From the NCBI GenBank assembly GCA_024640365.1, contig JAHEFE010000016.1, forward strand, positions 1 through 54,940: a stretch of DNA of 54,940 nucleotides, in the 5' to 3' direction. Below are positions 36,040 through 44,642 of the stretch, in pieces (within the stretch, counting starts at the first letter, position 1; each line of letters opens with the position of its first letter). The DNA comes from Woeseiaceae bacterium. GTDB lineage: Bacteria; Pseudomonadota; Gammaproteobacteria; Steroidobacterales; Woeseiaceae. Made by a program: the position numbers and the translations under genes. The notes beneath the pieces are model-generated. The model ran no database searches, was not told the DNA's origin, and saw nothing but the letters and a program-made list of their open reading frames with translations.

Positions 36040-37695
36040 ATGTCTACACGTCTGCCGCAAACACAGTTGGCAACTCACGTTGTTACCAATCAGCCGCCAC
36101 CGCTGGAAAACCTGAATCCATTTGATTGCGATCAAGCGCTTATCGAGATGATAGACGCCAGTGACGCAGTCGTTTTTGCTGAGAAATTGAGTGCATTTGG
36201 AGCACAGGTAGGTTCTGCCGAAGTACAGAGGTGGTCCGTTCAAGCAAATGACAATTTGCCTCGCTTCACACCCTATGATCGATATGGCCACCGCATCGAC
36301 GAAGTGGAGTTTCATCCGAGCTACCACGAGCTCATGGACTTTGGTCTGGGCTCACAAATATCATCAATCGCCTGGACCGCGCCGAGAGGAGGCCACACTG
36401 CCCATGCAGCCATGATGTACCTCATGGGTCACGCGGATTCAGGTGTTTGTTGTCCGTTTTCCATGACTTACGCTTCGCTGCCGCTGTTAAGGTTGAATCC
36501 CAATATCGCCAGGCAGTGGGAGTCACTGACGACGTCGGGCAGATATGACGCCCGTTTCGTACCGGCACCCGAAAAAGACGGTGTCACCATTGGTATGGCC
36601 ATGACCGAGAAACAGGGCGGGTCAGATGTTCGTTCCAATACAACGCGAGCCACGCGGGTCGGCGGAGTTGATGAATATGAGCTGACGGGTCATAAGTGGT
36701 TTTGTTCTGCACCGATGTCAGATGGATTTCTAACGCTGGCCCAAGCGGAAGCCGGATTGACCTGCTTTTTTATGCCGCGGTGGCGCCCCGATGGCACCCG
36801 CAACACAATTCAGATAATGCGATTGAAAGACAAGCTGGGTGATCGTTCCAATGCATCGAGCGAAATCGAATTTCAAGATGCCTGGGCGCAGCGGGTCGGC
36901 GACGAAGGTCGCGGTGTGCGCACGATCATTGAGATGGTTCAGGGCACGCGATTCGATTGTACAGCCGGATCCGCAGGTATAATGCGAGCCGCACTTACCC
37001 AGGCTTTGTGGCATGCGACGCATCGACGTGTGTTTCAAAAACGACTTGTTGAACAGTCCGCTATGCGTCAATTGCTAGCAGATCTCATAGTGGAATCTGA
37101 AGCGGCGACGGTTCTGGCTTTTCGCGTTGCCAGTTGCTTCGATAACGCAACAACTGATAGCAGCGAGGAGGCGCTCAAGCGGCTGATTACGCCAGTTGCC
37201 AAGTACTGGGTATGCAAACGCGCGCCAGGGCTGGTCTATGAGGCTATGGAGTGTCACGGTGGCGTGGGGTATGTCGAGGACACGCCTTTGCCTCGGCTGT
37301 TCCGACAGGCACCAGTCAACAGTATTTGGGAAGGCTCGGGAAATGTCATCGCGCTGGACGTGCTACGAGCGATTATGAAAGAACCCGAGACAACAGATGT
37401 ACTACTCGCGACGATAGAAAGATCGTCCGGTGCCCACCCTGATCTCGATCGCGCAATTAATTTATTTAAAGATTCCCTGCTTCCAGCGGAGATGTCGGAG
37501 GCCAACGCGCGGGCGTTGGTTGAGCGTTGTGCGCTTGCTTTGCAGGGTGCCCTGCTGGTGCAGCATTCACCGGATTACGTAGCGGAGGCATTTTGCGATT
37601 CGCGACTTCGATCGGATCGAGCATTGGCGTACGGGGCCGGTAAGTTGGAAAAATTCGCGAGCCGACTAATTGGTCGCGCTATGCCAGAAAGATAA
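36040..37695 (+). CDS. aidB: AidB-like acyl-CoA dehydrogenase
   Basis: A 551-residue flavoprotein, about the length of E. coli AidB. It has an N-terminal extension (1-180) beginning with PPLENLNPFDCD, the FAD-binding MAMTEKQGGSDVRSN stretch near 190, HKWFCSAPMSDGFL, and the C-terminal AMECHGGVGYVEDTPLPRLFRQAPVNSIWEGSGNV signature of the family. AidB is induced in the adaptive response to alkylation and binds DNA in E. coli, but its reaction is unsettled. The ogt methyltransferase gene lies 3.5 kb downstream. Confidence 0.9.
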   Translation: MSTRLPQTQLATHVVTNQPPPLENLNPFDCDQALIEMIDASDAVVFAEKLSAFGAQVGSAEVQRWSVQANDNLPRFTPYDRYGHRIDEVEFHPSYHELMDFGLGSQISSIAWTAPRGGHTAHAAMMYLMGHADSGVCCPFSMTYASLPLLRLNPNIARQWESLTTSGRYDARFVPAPEKDGVTIGMAMTEKQGGSDVRSNTTRATRVGGVDEYELTGHKWFCSAPMSDGFLTLAQAEAGLTCFFMPRWRPDGTRNTIQIMRLKDKLGDRSNASSEIEFQDAWAQRVGDEGRGVRTIIEMVQGTRFDCTAGSAGIMRAALTQALWHATHRRVFQKRLVEQSAMRQLLADLIVESEAATVLAFRVASCFDNATTDSSEEALKRLITPVAKYWVCKRAPGLVYEAMECHGGVGYVEDTPLPRLFRQAPVNSIWEGSGNVIALDVLRAIMKEPETTDVLLATIERSSGAHPDLDRAINLFKDSLLPAEMSEANARALVERCALALQGALLVQHSPDYVAEAFCDSRLRSDRALAYGAGKLEKFASRLIGRAMPER

Positions 37696-37838
37696 GAACT
37701 TCAATTCTGCCAATAATTGGACGCATCGTAACGCAAGGTCGTGCATCCTTGATGCGCTTGGGTTAAGCGAGGTTAGACGAATCTGTCTCTTCGGGATACA
37801 GTTGATGAGTCGGCGAAAAACAATAAGGTCACTTAAAC

Positions 37839-39449
37839 ATGGAAGACCAAACACAGTGGGATGCAGTTGTAATTGGGGGAGGTCATAACGGCCTCGTATC
37901 AGCTTTCTATCTCGGGCAGGGCGGACTCAAGACGCTGGTTCTGGAGAAGAATGATCAGGTTGGTGGCGCGGCCGTCAGCGAAGAATTTCATCCAGGTTAT
38001 CGCAACTCGGTCGCTTCCTATGTTGTTAGCCTGTTGCGGCCCGAAGTAATCGCCGATATGCGGCTGCCAGATTATGGATACAGTACCCGCCAGATTACGA
38101 CGACATTTTATCCGCGTCCGGACGGTCGTAGTTTGTTACTCACCGGAGATTCGGCGGCAGACAAGGCTGAGCTGGCGAAGTTTGATGAGCAGGGCGCGGC
38201 GCAAATGGATGCGTTCTATGAAGTCGTGCATGAGATTGGACCGGTGCTTGCAGACCAATGGTTGCGTGAGCCACCGCGCCTTCACGGTGGTGGTGTCAAT
38301 GATTTGCTCGCCGCGCTGCGCATGGGCAGGGCTTTTAAGCGCTTGTCGGTAACCGGGCGGCATCGCCTTACCCAGTTCTTGCTGGGCAGTGCACGCAGTC
38401 TGATTGAGCGTTATTTTACGCAGCCGGACCTCATGGCAATTATGGGCGCGTCCGCATTATCTGGAAATTTTGCGAGCTTGCACCAGCCCGGGTCAGCCAT
38501 TCCGCTCCTGCATCACGCGGTTGGTCAGCTAGACGGCAAAGCCGGTGCCTGGGGTATTGCTATCGGCGGCATGGGCGCTATCACGCAAGCGATGGCGAAA
38601 TCCGCCGAGAACCAGGGCGTGACTATTCGTACGAACGCTGCAGTAAAGCGAATATTGACGGAGAATGGTCGGGCGACAGGAGTAGAACTGGACAGCGGCG
38701 AGCAGATCAAAGCGCAAGTTATTCTTGCGAACACCGATCCAAAACGGACATTCCTTACGTTGCTCGGCGGTGCCGACTTGCCATCAGAGTTTGCCGCGGA
38801 CATAAAAATGCTGCGCCAGGAAAGCGCTTCTCTGCGCATTAACCTGGCACTCCGCGGATTACCGGATTTTGTGAGTCGCCCCGGATCAAAAGCAGGGCCG
38901 CAGCACCAGGGTTTCATATGTTTTAACAATTCGATCGATAACATAGAGGCGTCGTATCGCAGCGCACGAGCGGGTCAGTTACCGCAAACGCCGATGATCG
39001 AAGCACTTATCCCGTCGGTGACCGATAACACTCTGACCGAGCCCGGACATCATGTAATGAGTTTGCTGGGCAAGTACTACCCGTTTGATCTTGCCGACGG
39101 AAAAAACTGGGACACGATGGGCGAGCAAGCGGCAGATCAGATCTTTGACTACCTGCGACAGTTTATTTCGAATCTCGATGACATCGTGGTGGCTAGACAG
39201 GTCCTGACGCCGCTCGATTTCGAAAGGCGCTTTGGCATGACCCGCGGTGATATTTGTCACGGCCGTCTTGAGCCTGATCAGTTGTTCAGCATGCGGCCCC
39301 ATCCGGACGCCGCTCAATACGCGACGCCACTGAAAGCACTTTACTTGTGCGGCTCCGGCACGCATCCGGGTGGCGGAGTTACGGGTGCGCCTGGCCATAA
39401 CGCTGCCCGCAGGGTGCTCAAGGATTGGACCGGCTTACGGCGCTCATAG
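37839..39449 (+). CDS. Phytoene-desaturase-like FAD-dependent oxidoreductase
   Basis: A 536-residue flavoprotein of the CrtI/PYROXD2 type. It starts with a dinucleotide-binding fold VIGGGHNGLVSAFYLGQGG (about 11-29), followed by LVLEKNDQVGGAAVSEE, and ends with LYLCGSGTHPGGGVTGAPGHNAARRVL, the C-terminal FAD-binding motif of the family. No carotenoid pathway genes surround it, so carotenoid desaturation is unlikely; PYROXD2-like enzymes have unknown substrates. It lies 143 bp after the aidB-like gene, with tRNA-Ala about 190 bp downstream. Confidence 0.88.
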   Translation: MEDQTQWDAVVIGGGHNGLVSAFYLGQGGLKTLVLEKNDQVGGAAVSEEFHPGYRNSVASYVVSLLRPEVIADMRLPDYGYSTRQITTTFYPRPDGRSLLLTGDSAADKAELAKFDEQGAAQMDAFYEVVHEIGPVLADQWLREPPRLHGGGVNDLLAALRMGRAFKRLSVTGRHRLTQFLLGSARSLIERYFTQPDLMAIMGASALSGNFASLHQPGSAIPLLHHAVGQLDGKAGAWGIAIGGMGAITQAMAKSAENQGVTIRTNAAVKRILTENGRATGVELDSGEQIKAQVILANTDPKRTFLTLLGGADLPSEFAADIKMLRQESASLRINLALRGLPDFVSRPGSKAGPQHQGFICFNNSIDNIEASYRSARAGQLPQTPMIEALIPSVTDNTLTEPGHHVMSLLGKYYPFDLADGKNWDTMGEQAADQIFDYLRQFISNLDDIVVARQVLTPLDFERRFGMTRGDICHGRLEPDQLFSMRPHPDAAQYATPLKALYLCGSGTHPGGGVTGAPGHNAARRVLKDWTGLRRS

Positions 39450-39641
39450 AACCCGCTCAAATACCGCGCATAAAGCGATATATGTTTTGGATTGATTTCA
39501 CAATGTGCTGCTATCGCAGCGGAAAACCCTAACTGGCGGCGGCCTGGCAAAGCGAATAGCATTTGCTAACTGGTGTGTCGTTTGCAGTTACGCATGGTTG
39601 GCTGCGGTGCGCGTCACATTAGTGTTTTCTATATGCAATAT

Positions 39642-39717
<76 letters not shown>

Positions 39718-39946
39718 AGTCACCTAGTGCTTGTACCTTTTTTTAATATTTACTGACGGCAAATATTTTTTACTGCGCGCTGCGGTAATTACTGACTTAA
39801 CGGGTAATTGCGCTTCGGTATAAATTATTAGAACTGCGTGCGGGGGAAGCAGGACGTTGGCGACTAATTATGTGTACGTCACCGAGATTGATTCCTCGTG
39901 ACTGCAACAGTTGCCCTGTTATTCATCGTTGCATGGGAACAAGAAA

Positions 39947-40108
39947 ATGCGGAATCGACAAGGCGAATATATCGGCCCAAAAAAATGGGACAAGCCTCAG
40001 GGGATGCCGGTCGGTCGGCACAGTGGAGATGATTTGGACAAGTTATTGCAGCGTGCGCATCGCGACCGTGAACCCAGACTCCCACCGAAAGAAGATCAGA
40101 GTCACTAG
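39947..40108 (+). CDS. Possible 53-residue highly charged protein
   Basis: A short frame from ATG 39947 encodes a hydrophilic, strongly charged peptide (many Arg, Lys, Asp and Glu, with a GPKKWDKPQG segment) and ends 20 bp before a hairpin. GGGA lies at the far edge of ribosome-binding distance. A TATAAA box at 39819-39824 could be a -10 element but has no good -35. I do not recognise the protein. It is the only reading I can offer for the 633-bp stretch between tRNA-Ala and the beta-barrel gene, and it may not be real. Confidence 0.35.
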   Translation: MRNRQGEYIGPKKWDKPQGMPVGRHSGDDLDKLLQRAHRDREPRLPPKEDQSH

Positions 40109-40119
40109 TTTTTAAGGGG

Positions 40120-40153
40120 CAATAAAAAGAGGGGTCGCGTCAGCGACCCCTCT
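40120..40153 (-). terminator. Rho-independent terminator, minus-strand orientation
   Basis: AGAGGGGTCGC and GCGACCCCTCT form an 11-bp stem with a 4-base loop (40128-40153). The T run (TTTTTATT on the minus strand) follows only in the leftward direction, so it ends transcripts from the beta-barrel gene, whose stop is about 200 bp away. Confidence 0.8.
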
Positions 40154-40350
40154 CGCGCAGCTGCCTTTCCGCATCATCCTTGATACCGGGCAGTGCTGTC
40201 AGCCCTTCGTTCTAAACCGTCCATAGTTCCTGTCCCGTCTTTGGGTCAATGTTTCATCCATGCCGGGCCTCCCTGTCGCGTCTCTTTCACCGGCGCGACG
40301 ATGAACGCATTTATGCACGAGAGCGAGCTGTGCTGTGTGCATGGCCAGCG

Positions 40351-40890
40351 TTAATTAAAACTCATTTCGAAGCCGACAGATATGGCCCATACCTTGTCCG
40401 CATCAGAAATGTCGAACCACTCGAACTCCGCTCTGGCACGCATAGTGTCATTCAGTTTCAGGCGGCCACCGACGCCAAGAGCAAGATCGTTGCCATCGTC
40501 ATCCATAACCTTTGCGCCATCGACATAACCTTTGGCGTTCCAGTTAATCATTCCTGCTTTGCCAAAAATATCGAAACTATCATTCACGGGCAGCACACCA
40601 ACGGCAAATAGATCAAAGCCATTTGCTTCGATTTTGGTCTTGGCACCGAGAATGCTGTCACTTGGGCTACCCATGTCTGCCCAGCCAGCTTCAATTCCGA
40701 ATACATCGCTAAACATATATCCGCCAAATATCTTCCATGCGAAGTCATTGCCCTTGAATTCCAAGCCTTCGCTTTTGTCTTCAATTGTGGCGCTTCCTGC
40801 TGAGGCTCCGGCGTAGAATCCTTCCTGAGCGACAGCTGTTGTCGCGGCAAAGATTGCCGCCGCGAGAACTACTGCCATTACCTTTTTCAT
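40351..40890 (-). CDS. Small outer-membrane beta-barrel protein (OmpA-N/OmpW-like)
   Basis: A 179-residue exported protein: signal peptide MKKVMAVVLAAAIFAATTAVAQ (processed after AVAQ or AVA), then alternating hydrophobic and polar strands with GFYAGASAGSATIEDK at the start and AISVGFEMSFN at the end. The terminal aromatic/Asn pattern fits an eight-stranded barrel. A GGAGG box six bases before the ATG fixes the start at 40890. Function unknown; such porins are often stress-related. Two upstream in-frame starts would only lengthen the signal peptide. Confidence 0.85.
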   Translation of the reverse strand: MKKVMAVVLAAAIFAATTAVAQEGFYAGASAGSATIEDKSEGLEFKGNDFAWKIFGGYMFSDVFGIEAGWADMGSPSDSILGAKTKIEANGFDLFAVGVLPVNDSFDIFGKAGMINWNAKGYVDGAKVMDDDGNDLALGVGGRLKLNDTMRARAEFEWFDISDADKVWAISVGFEMSFN

Positions 40891-41174
40891 GACAAGCCTC
40901 CTCATAACCAAGGTGCATAACAAACATAGAATAAGGTCGTTGGATAACCGTACGGACTTACCACGCTGAAAGCGCCGAAAGCACTCTTTTTTGGCTATTT
41001 AGACTTGTCAAAAATCAAATTTCCAAATTTGGTGATGTTTTCTTGCTATTCATCGGGGTCGACCGGTGAGATTTGTCCAAATTCGCTCGTCTTGAACTCG
41101 TATACTGTCGATGTGGCCGCCGTGCTGCTGCCCTTGGGATACTCAATCATCGCTGTGTTTCTGGAGGATGATCT

Positions 41175-41678
41175 ATGTACTACAGCTATTTGCCGACACC
41201 AATTGGCGACTTGTTGCTTGCCGGCGATGAGGAAGCATTGACCCTGGTGGGATTTCCGGAAGGGTCTATGCGGAAAGAGCCGGAACAGGACTGGATATAT
41301 TCCGATAAGCCTTTTGTGGAAGTCTGCAAGCAATTGACAGAGTATTTTGCCGGCACCAGGCATCATTTTGACGTACCGTTAAAACCACATGGCACAGAGT
41401 TTCAGCTTAAAGTGCTTGACGAGTTATCAAAAATTCCTTATGGAACAACTTGTTCCTACGCGGAAATTGCCGAGCGTATCGGCCAGCCCAAAGCAATGCG
41501 CGCCGTCGGTGCGGCCAATGGTCGAAATCCAATTCCGGTCATTATTCCCTGCCACAGAGTGATTGGTAGTAGTGGCGATCTGACCGGCTTCGGTGGCGGG
41601 CTCGCAGCAAAAGAAGCTCTGCTGCGGCTTGAAATGGAACATAGTCGCTTCCCAAACGTGCCGGAGCACGTCGAGTGA
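41175..41678 (+). CDS. ogt: Methylated-DNA-protein cysteine methyltransferase (Ogt)
   Basis: A 167-residue DNA repair protein. The methyl-accepting Cys126 is in IIPCHRVIG, preceded by the helix-turn-helix region YGTTCSYAEIAERIGQPKAMRAVGAANGRNP, and followed by LTGFGGGLAAKEALLRLE. It removes O6-alkylguanine lesions in a single-use reaction. There is no Ada-type N-terminal regulatory domain. It is transcribed alone and ends at a bidirectional terminator. Confidence 0.95.
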   Translation: MYYSYLPTPIGDLLLAGDEEALTLVGFPEGSMRKEPEQDWIYSDKPFVEVCKQLTEYFAGTRHHFDVPLKPHGTEFQLKVLDELSKIPYGTTCSYAEIAERIGQPKAMRAVGAANGRNPIPVIIPCHRVIGSSGDLTGFGGGLAAKEALLRLEMEHSRFPNVPEHVE

Positions 41679-41691
41679 CTGGCGGTCAAAA

Positions 41692-41715
41692 AAAGCTCAC
41701 CGTACGGTGAGCTTT
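41692..41715. terminator. Bidirectional terminator between ogt and the CurA-like gene
   Basis: A perfect 24-bp palindrome (arms AAAGCTCACCGT and ACGGTGAGCTTT) with A residues on the left and T-rich sequence on the right. It sits between convergent genes, 14 bp after ogt and about 60 bp after the minus-strand gene, so it can serve both. Confidence 0.85.
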
Positions 41716-41775
41716 CTTGATGTGATACAAACTACGTGCTGCATGCAATAGGCGGCAACAACTACCCGATCGGAC

Positions 41776-42792
41776 TCAGCTCTCGGCGATCTTTACTATT
41801 TGTTTCCCTACATTCTTGCCGTTCAAAAGATCAATAAATGCTTGCGGTGCTTTCATGATGCCGTTTGCAACAGTCTCGCGGTATTTGAGCTCACCCGATT
41901 CCAACCAGCGTGTAGCTTTTTCGACATACTCGCGGCACAGCGCAGGCTCATCACCGACAATAAAGCCTCGAATAGTCAGGCGCTTGCCGATAATTGATGC
42001 CATCCCGCGTGGACCTGGCTGCAATTTTTCATCATTGTAATTCGCAATCATGCCGCACAATGCGATGCGGCCAAAATTATTCATATTCCACAATGCTGCT
42101 TCGAAAATTTGTCCGCCGACATTTTCAAAATCAACATCAATACCCTTTGGGCACACTTCTTTGATGCTCTCTGGAATAGATTTGCTGGTCTTGTAGTTAA
42201 AACCCGCGTCGTAGCCGAATTCGCTCTTCATTAATGCAATTTTTTCATCGGTGCTGGCACATCCTGCGACATGGCAGCCCAGTGCTTTGGCAAGTTGACC
42301 GACAATGCTGCCAACGGCGCCGGACGCTGCCGAGACGAACACTGATTCGCCAGGTTGAGCTTTGCCGATGCCGACGAGACCAACGTATGCGGTCATGCCG
42401 GGCATACCAAGGATGCCGAGATGGTAGGAAAGTGGCGCTTTGCCGACGATGACTTTCTGCAATCCTTTGCCATCGGAAATAGAATAGGTTTCCCATCCCA
42501 GCATGCCGGAAACGACGTCGCCTTCCGCAAACTTGGGATTCTTGCTTTCCACGACTTCGCCGACCACTCCGGCCTGCAAAACTTTGCCAATCTGAAAGGG
42601 GGGCACGTAACTTTTGACGTCGTTCATTCTGCCACGCATGTACGGGTCTACTGACATAAAGAGATTCTTAACCAGAACCTGGCCCGCTGTGATGCTGGCT
42701 ACGGGTTCTTTCGCCATAGCAAAATTATCGAGCGTTACGACTCCCTTGGGGCGGCTGGCAAGTCTAATCTGGGTGTTTTCTCTGGTAGCCAA
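41776..42792 (-). CDS. NADPH-dependent medium-chain reductase (CurA/leukotriene-B4-DH type)
   Basis: A 338-residue zinc-free MDR enzyme. LFMSVDPYMRGRMND near residue 47 and GMPGMTAYVGL near 130 are hallmarks of this subfamily. The nucleotide-binding SAASGAVGSIVGQLAKALG (about 155-173) is followed by NVGGQIFEAAL. The YncB/CurA group reduces double bonds of alpha,beta-unsaturated aldehydes and ketones with NADPH. The substrate here is not known. It is monocistronic, convergent with ogt and divergent from the next hydrolase. Confidence 0.9.
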   Translation of the reverse strand: MATRENTQIRLASRPKGVVTLDNFAMAKEPVASITAGQVLVKNLFMSVDPYMRGRMNDVKSYVPPFQIGKVLQAGVVGEVVESKNPKFAEGDVVSGMLGWETYSISDGKGLQKVIVGKAPLSYHLGILGMPGMTAYVGLVGIGKAQPGESVFVSAASGAVGSIVGQLAKALGCHVAGCASTDEKIALMKSEFGYDAGFNYKTSKSIPESIKEVCPKGIDVDFENVGGQIFEAALWNMNNFGRIALCGMIANYNDEKLQPGPRGMASIIGKRLTIRGFIVGDEPALCREYVEKATRWLESGELKYRETVANGIMKAPQAFIDLLNGKNVGKQIVKIAES

Positions 42793-43025
42793 GGTACAAC
42801 TCCTGTTTCTGATAGTTAGGCATTACGTTGCTGGTACTCTAATACGATGCGAGTTCTACTGCCAGAGAGAGTGTGTTTCTCACGGTGCAAAAAATGAATC
42901 TTAGCGGTTTTGACAGCGACAGCTACACTCTGGGTTATCTCGTGGTACGCTGCGGCAGCGGTTGGCGAATGGTGCTATTCAAACAGTCGCGAATGAATCT
43001 GGTATTTATTTATTGGGGATGAAGC

Positions 43026-43925
43026 ATGTCCAAACTGCAGGCAAACGGACTTGAGTTTGAGTACGACGAGTTTGGCGCCAAAAACGCCACGCCGATCGTA
43101 TTGATTATGGGCTTGTATACGCAAATGACTGCCTGGCCTGAGCCATTTTGCGAAGATCTTGCCTCATCGGGATATCGCGTAATTCGTTTTGATAATCGAG
43201 ATGTTGGGTTGTCGAGTAAGCTACATGGGCAGAAAGCACCAGGCATTGGTCGTTATTTTCTGTCCCGCTGGTTTGGCCTGCCTTTCAAGGTTCCCTATGG
43301 GCTTCGCGACATGGCTCAGGATACTGTCGGAATTCTTGATGCCCTTCAGATTCCCAGTGCGCACGTAGTTGGCGCGTCGATGGGTGGCATGATTGCGCAA
43401 AATCTTGCTTCATTGCATAGCGATCGCGTGCGTTCGCTCACTTCTATAATGTCCAGTAGTGGCGATCCGAAATTACCGGGCCCCTCTGCTGCCGTGCGCC
43501 GCGTGTTCTTCGCAACCAAGCCCGGCAGCGAAGACAAGGAAGCTGCAATCAAGCGTACGATGACGATACTCGCTGCCATCGGCAGCTCCAAATACCGTCG
43601 TAGCGAAGAAGAAATGCGCAAACTAGTGACGTTTAATATTGAGAGGAGTTTGTATCCGCAAGGATTTATTCGTCAGTTTGCGGCGATACTGTCTGATGGC
43701 AGTCGCGTGGAGCGCTTGCGGTCAATCACGGTTCCAGCGCTCGTAATTCATGGCAATGACGACGGCTTGATTCCTGTGCAGTGTGGCATACATACCGCTG
43801 AGTGCCTCGCCGGCAGCAGGCTCGAAATTATTGATGGCCTTGGCCATGATCTGCCAACGCCATTGCTCGGGGAACTGGCTGATCATATTCGCAAGCATGT
43901 ATTGGCGGCTGATCAACGCACCTGA
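43026..43925 (+). CDS. Alpha/beta-hydrolase fold protein
   Basis: A 299-residue hydrolase. VLIMGLYTQMTAWP occupies the oxyanion region, FDNRDVGLSSKL follows, the nucleophile is in GASMGGMIAQ (about residue 118), and GNDDGLIPV and the GLGHDLP histidine complete the triad. It resembles the aclacinomycin methylesterase/haloalkane-dehalogenase-like group; the substrate is unknown. GGGGATGAAGC precedes the ATG. Confidence 0.88.
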   Translation: MSKLQANGLEFEYDEFGAKNATPIVLIMGLYTQMTAWPEPFCEDLASSGYRVIRFDNRDVGLSSKLHGQKAPGIGRYFLSRWFGLPFKVPYGLRDMAQDTVGILDALQIPSAHVVGASMGGMIAQNLASLHSDRVRSLTSIMSSSGDPKLPGPSAAVRRVFFATKPGSEDKEAAIKRTMTILAAIGSSKYRRSEEEMRKLVTFNIERSLYPQGFIRQFAAILSDGSRVERLRSITVPALVIHGNDDGLIPVQCGIHTAECLAGSRLEIIDGLGHDLPTPLLGELADHIRKHVLAADQRT

Positions 43926-43964
43926 GGTTTGTTAGCTAATCAATATGGTCGTGGCAGAAAATGC

Positions 43965-44627
43965 CTAGACTATTCTTCCCTGTAATTTGCGTACGACCGC
44001 GGAAGGCTTCAGGCCCTTTGCCAGTCGTGTGTCATTGACCAGATCGTGCAGTTGGGTAGTGATCGGAATAATGCCCGCCCAGATATCAATGTCGTAGTCT
44101 TCGGGCTCATCATCAGGCATAGCCGCGGCTATTTTTGCAGATGCAGACTCGATCTTGACGGCAATGACGCCGGTCATCTTGATTTCCTTGTCATGTGAAT
44201 CCCTAAGCTCATCCCAGCGCCCGGGCATCAAATGGTCGCTGATGATTTTCAATGCACGAATTTTTTCCGCCTCATCTGTTACAAGGACTGGTTTGCCGAA
44301 GACCGTTACAGACCTATATTGCATGGACGAGTTAAACGCGGAGCGCGCCAGAACCAGGCCATCTACCTGGGTGACGTTGATGCAGCAGCGCTCTGTTTTT
44401 TCCAGCATCTTGATTACCCGTGCTTTGCGCGCGCCATGCAAATAGACTGTTTCACCGTCGCGGCCATAAATCATGGGCACCACAACCGGTGCGCCATCTT
44501 GCACAAAGGCCGCGTGGGCAATTAGCCCTGCATCAAGAATGCCGTGCACCTTTTCTATTTCATAAGAAGCTTTTTCCCGAAGTTGGCGGACTTTGTTTTC
44601 GGGCTTGATTTCGTAAGTCGATGACAC
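43965..44627 (-). CDS. Pyridoxamine-5'-phosphate-oxidase-like FMN-binding split-barrel protein
   Basis: A 220-residue protein with a split-barrel fold: HAAFVQDGAPVVVPMIYGRDGETVYLHGARKARVIKML near the N-terminus and a longer helical C-terminus. The segments match the NimA/YhbP-like FMN-binding family. Likely a flavin- or haem-binding oxidoreductase in the cytoplasm; no specific reaction can be given. It lies 15 bp after the stop of the DASS transporter gene on the same strand, so the two may be co-transcribed. Confidence 0.82.
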   Translation of the reverse strand: MSSTYEIKPENKVRQLREKASYEIEKVHGILDAGLIAHAAFVQDGAPVVVPMIYGRDGETVYLHGARKARVIKMLEKTERCCINVTQVDGLVLARSAFNSSMQYRSVTVFGKPVLVTDEAEKIRALKIISDHLMPGRWDELRDSHDKEIKMTGVIAVKIESASAKIAAAMPDDEPEDYDIDIWAGIIPITTQLHDLVNDTRLAKGLKPSAVVRKLQGRIV

Positions 44628-44642
44628 GTCTGGGTTCCCTTA

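Noticed and set aside
37839..39449. Carotenoid biosynthesis locus
   Set aside because: The oxidoreductase is only CrtI-like in fold; no phytoene synthase, cyclase or GGPP synthase gene is in the window.
39745..39771. Terminator after tRNA-Ala (AATATTT/AAATATT hairpin)
   Set aside because: The stem is only A-T pairs with a 9-base loop, too weak to call although T residues follow.
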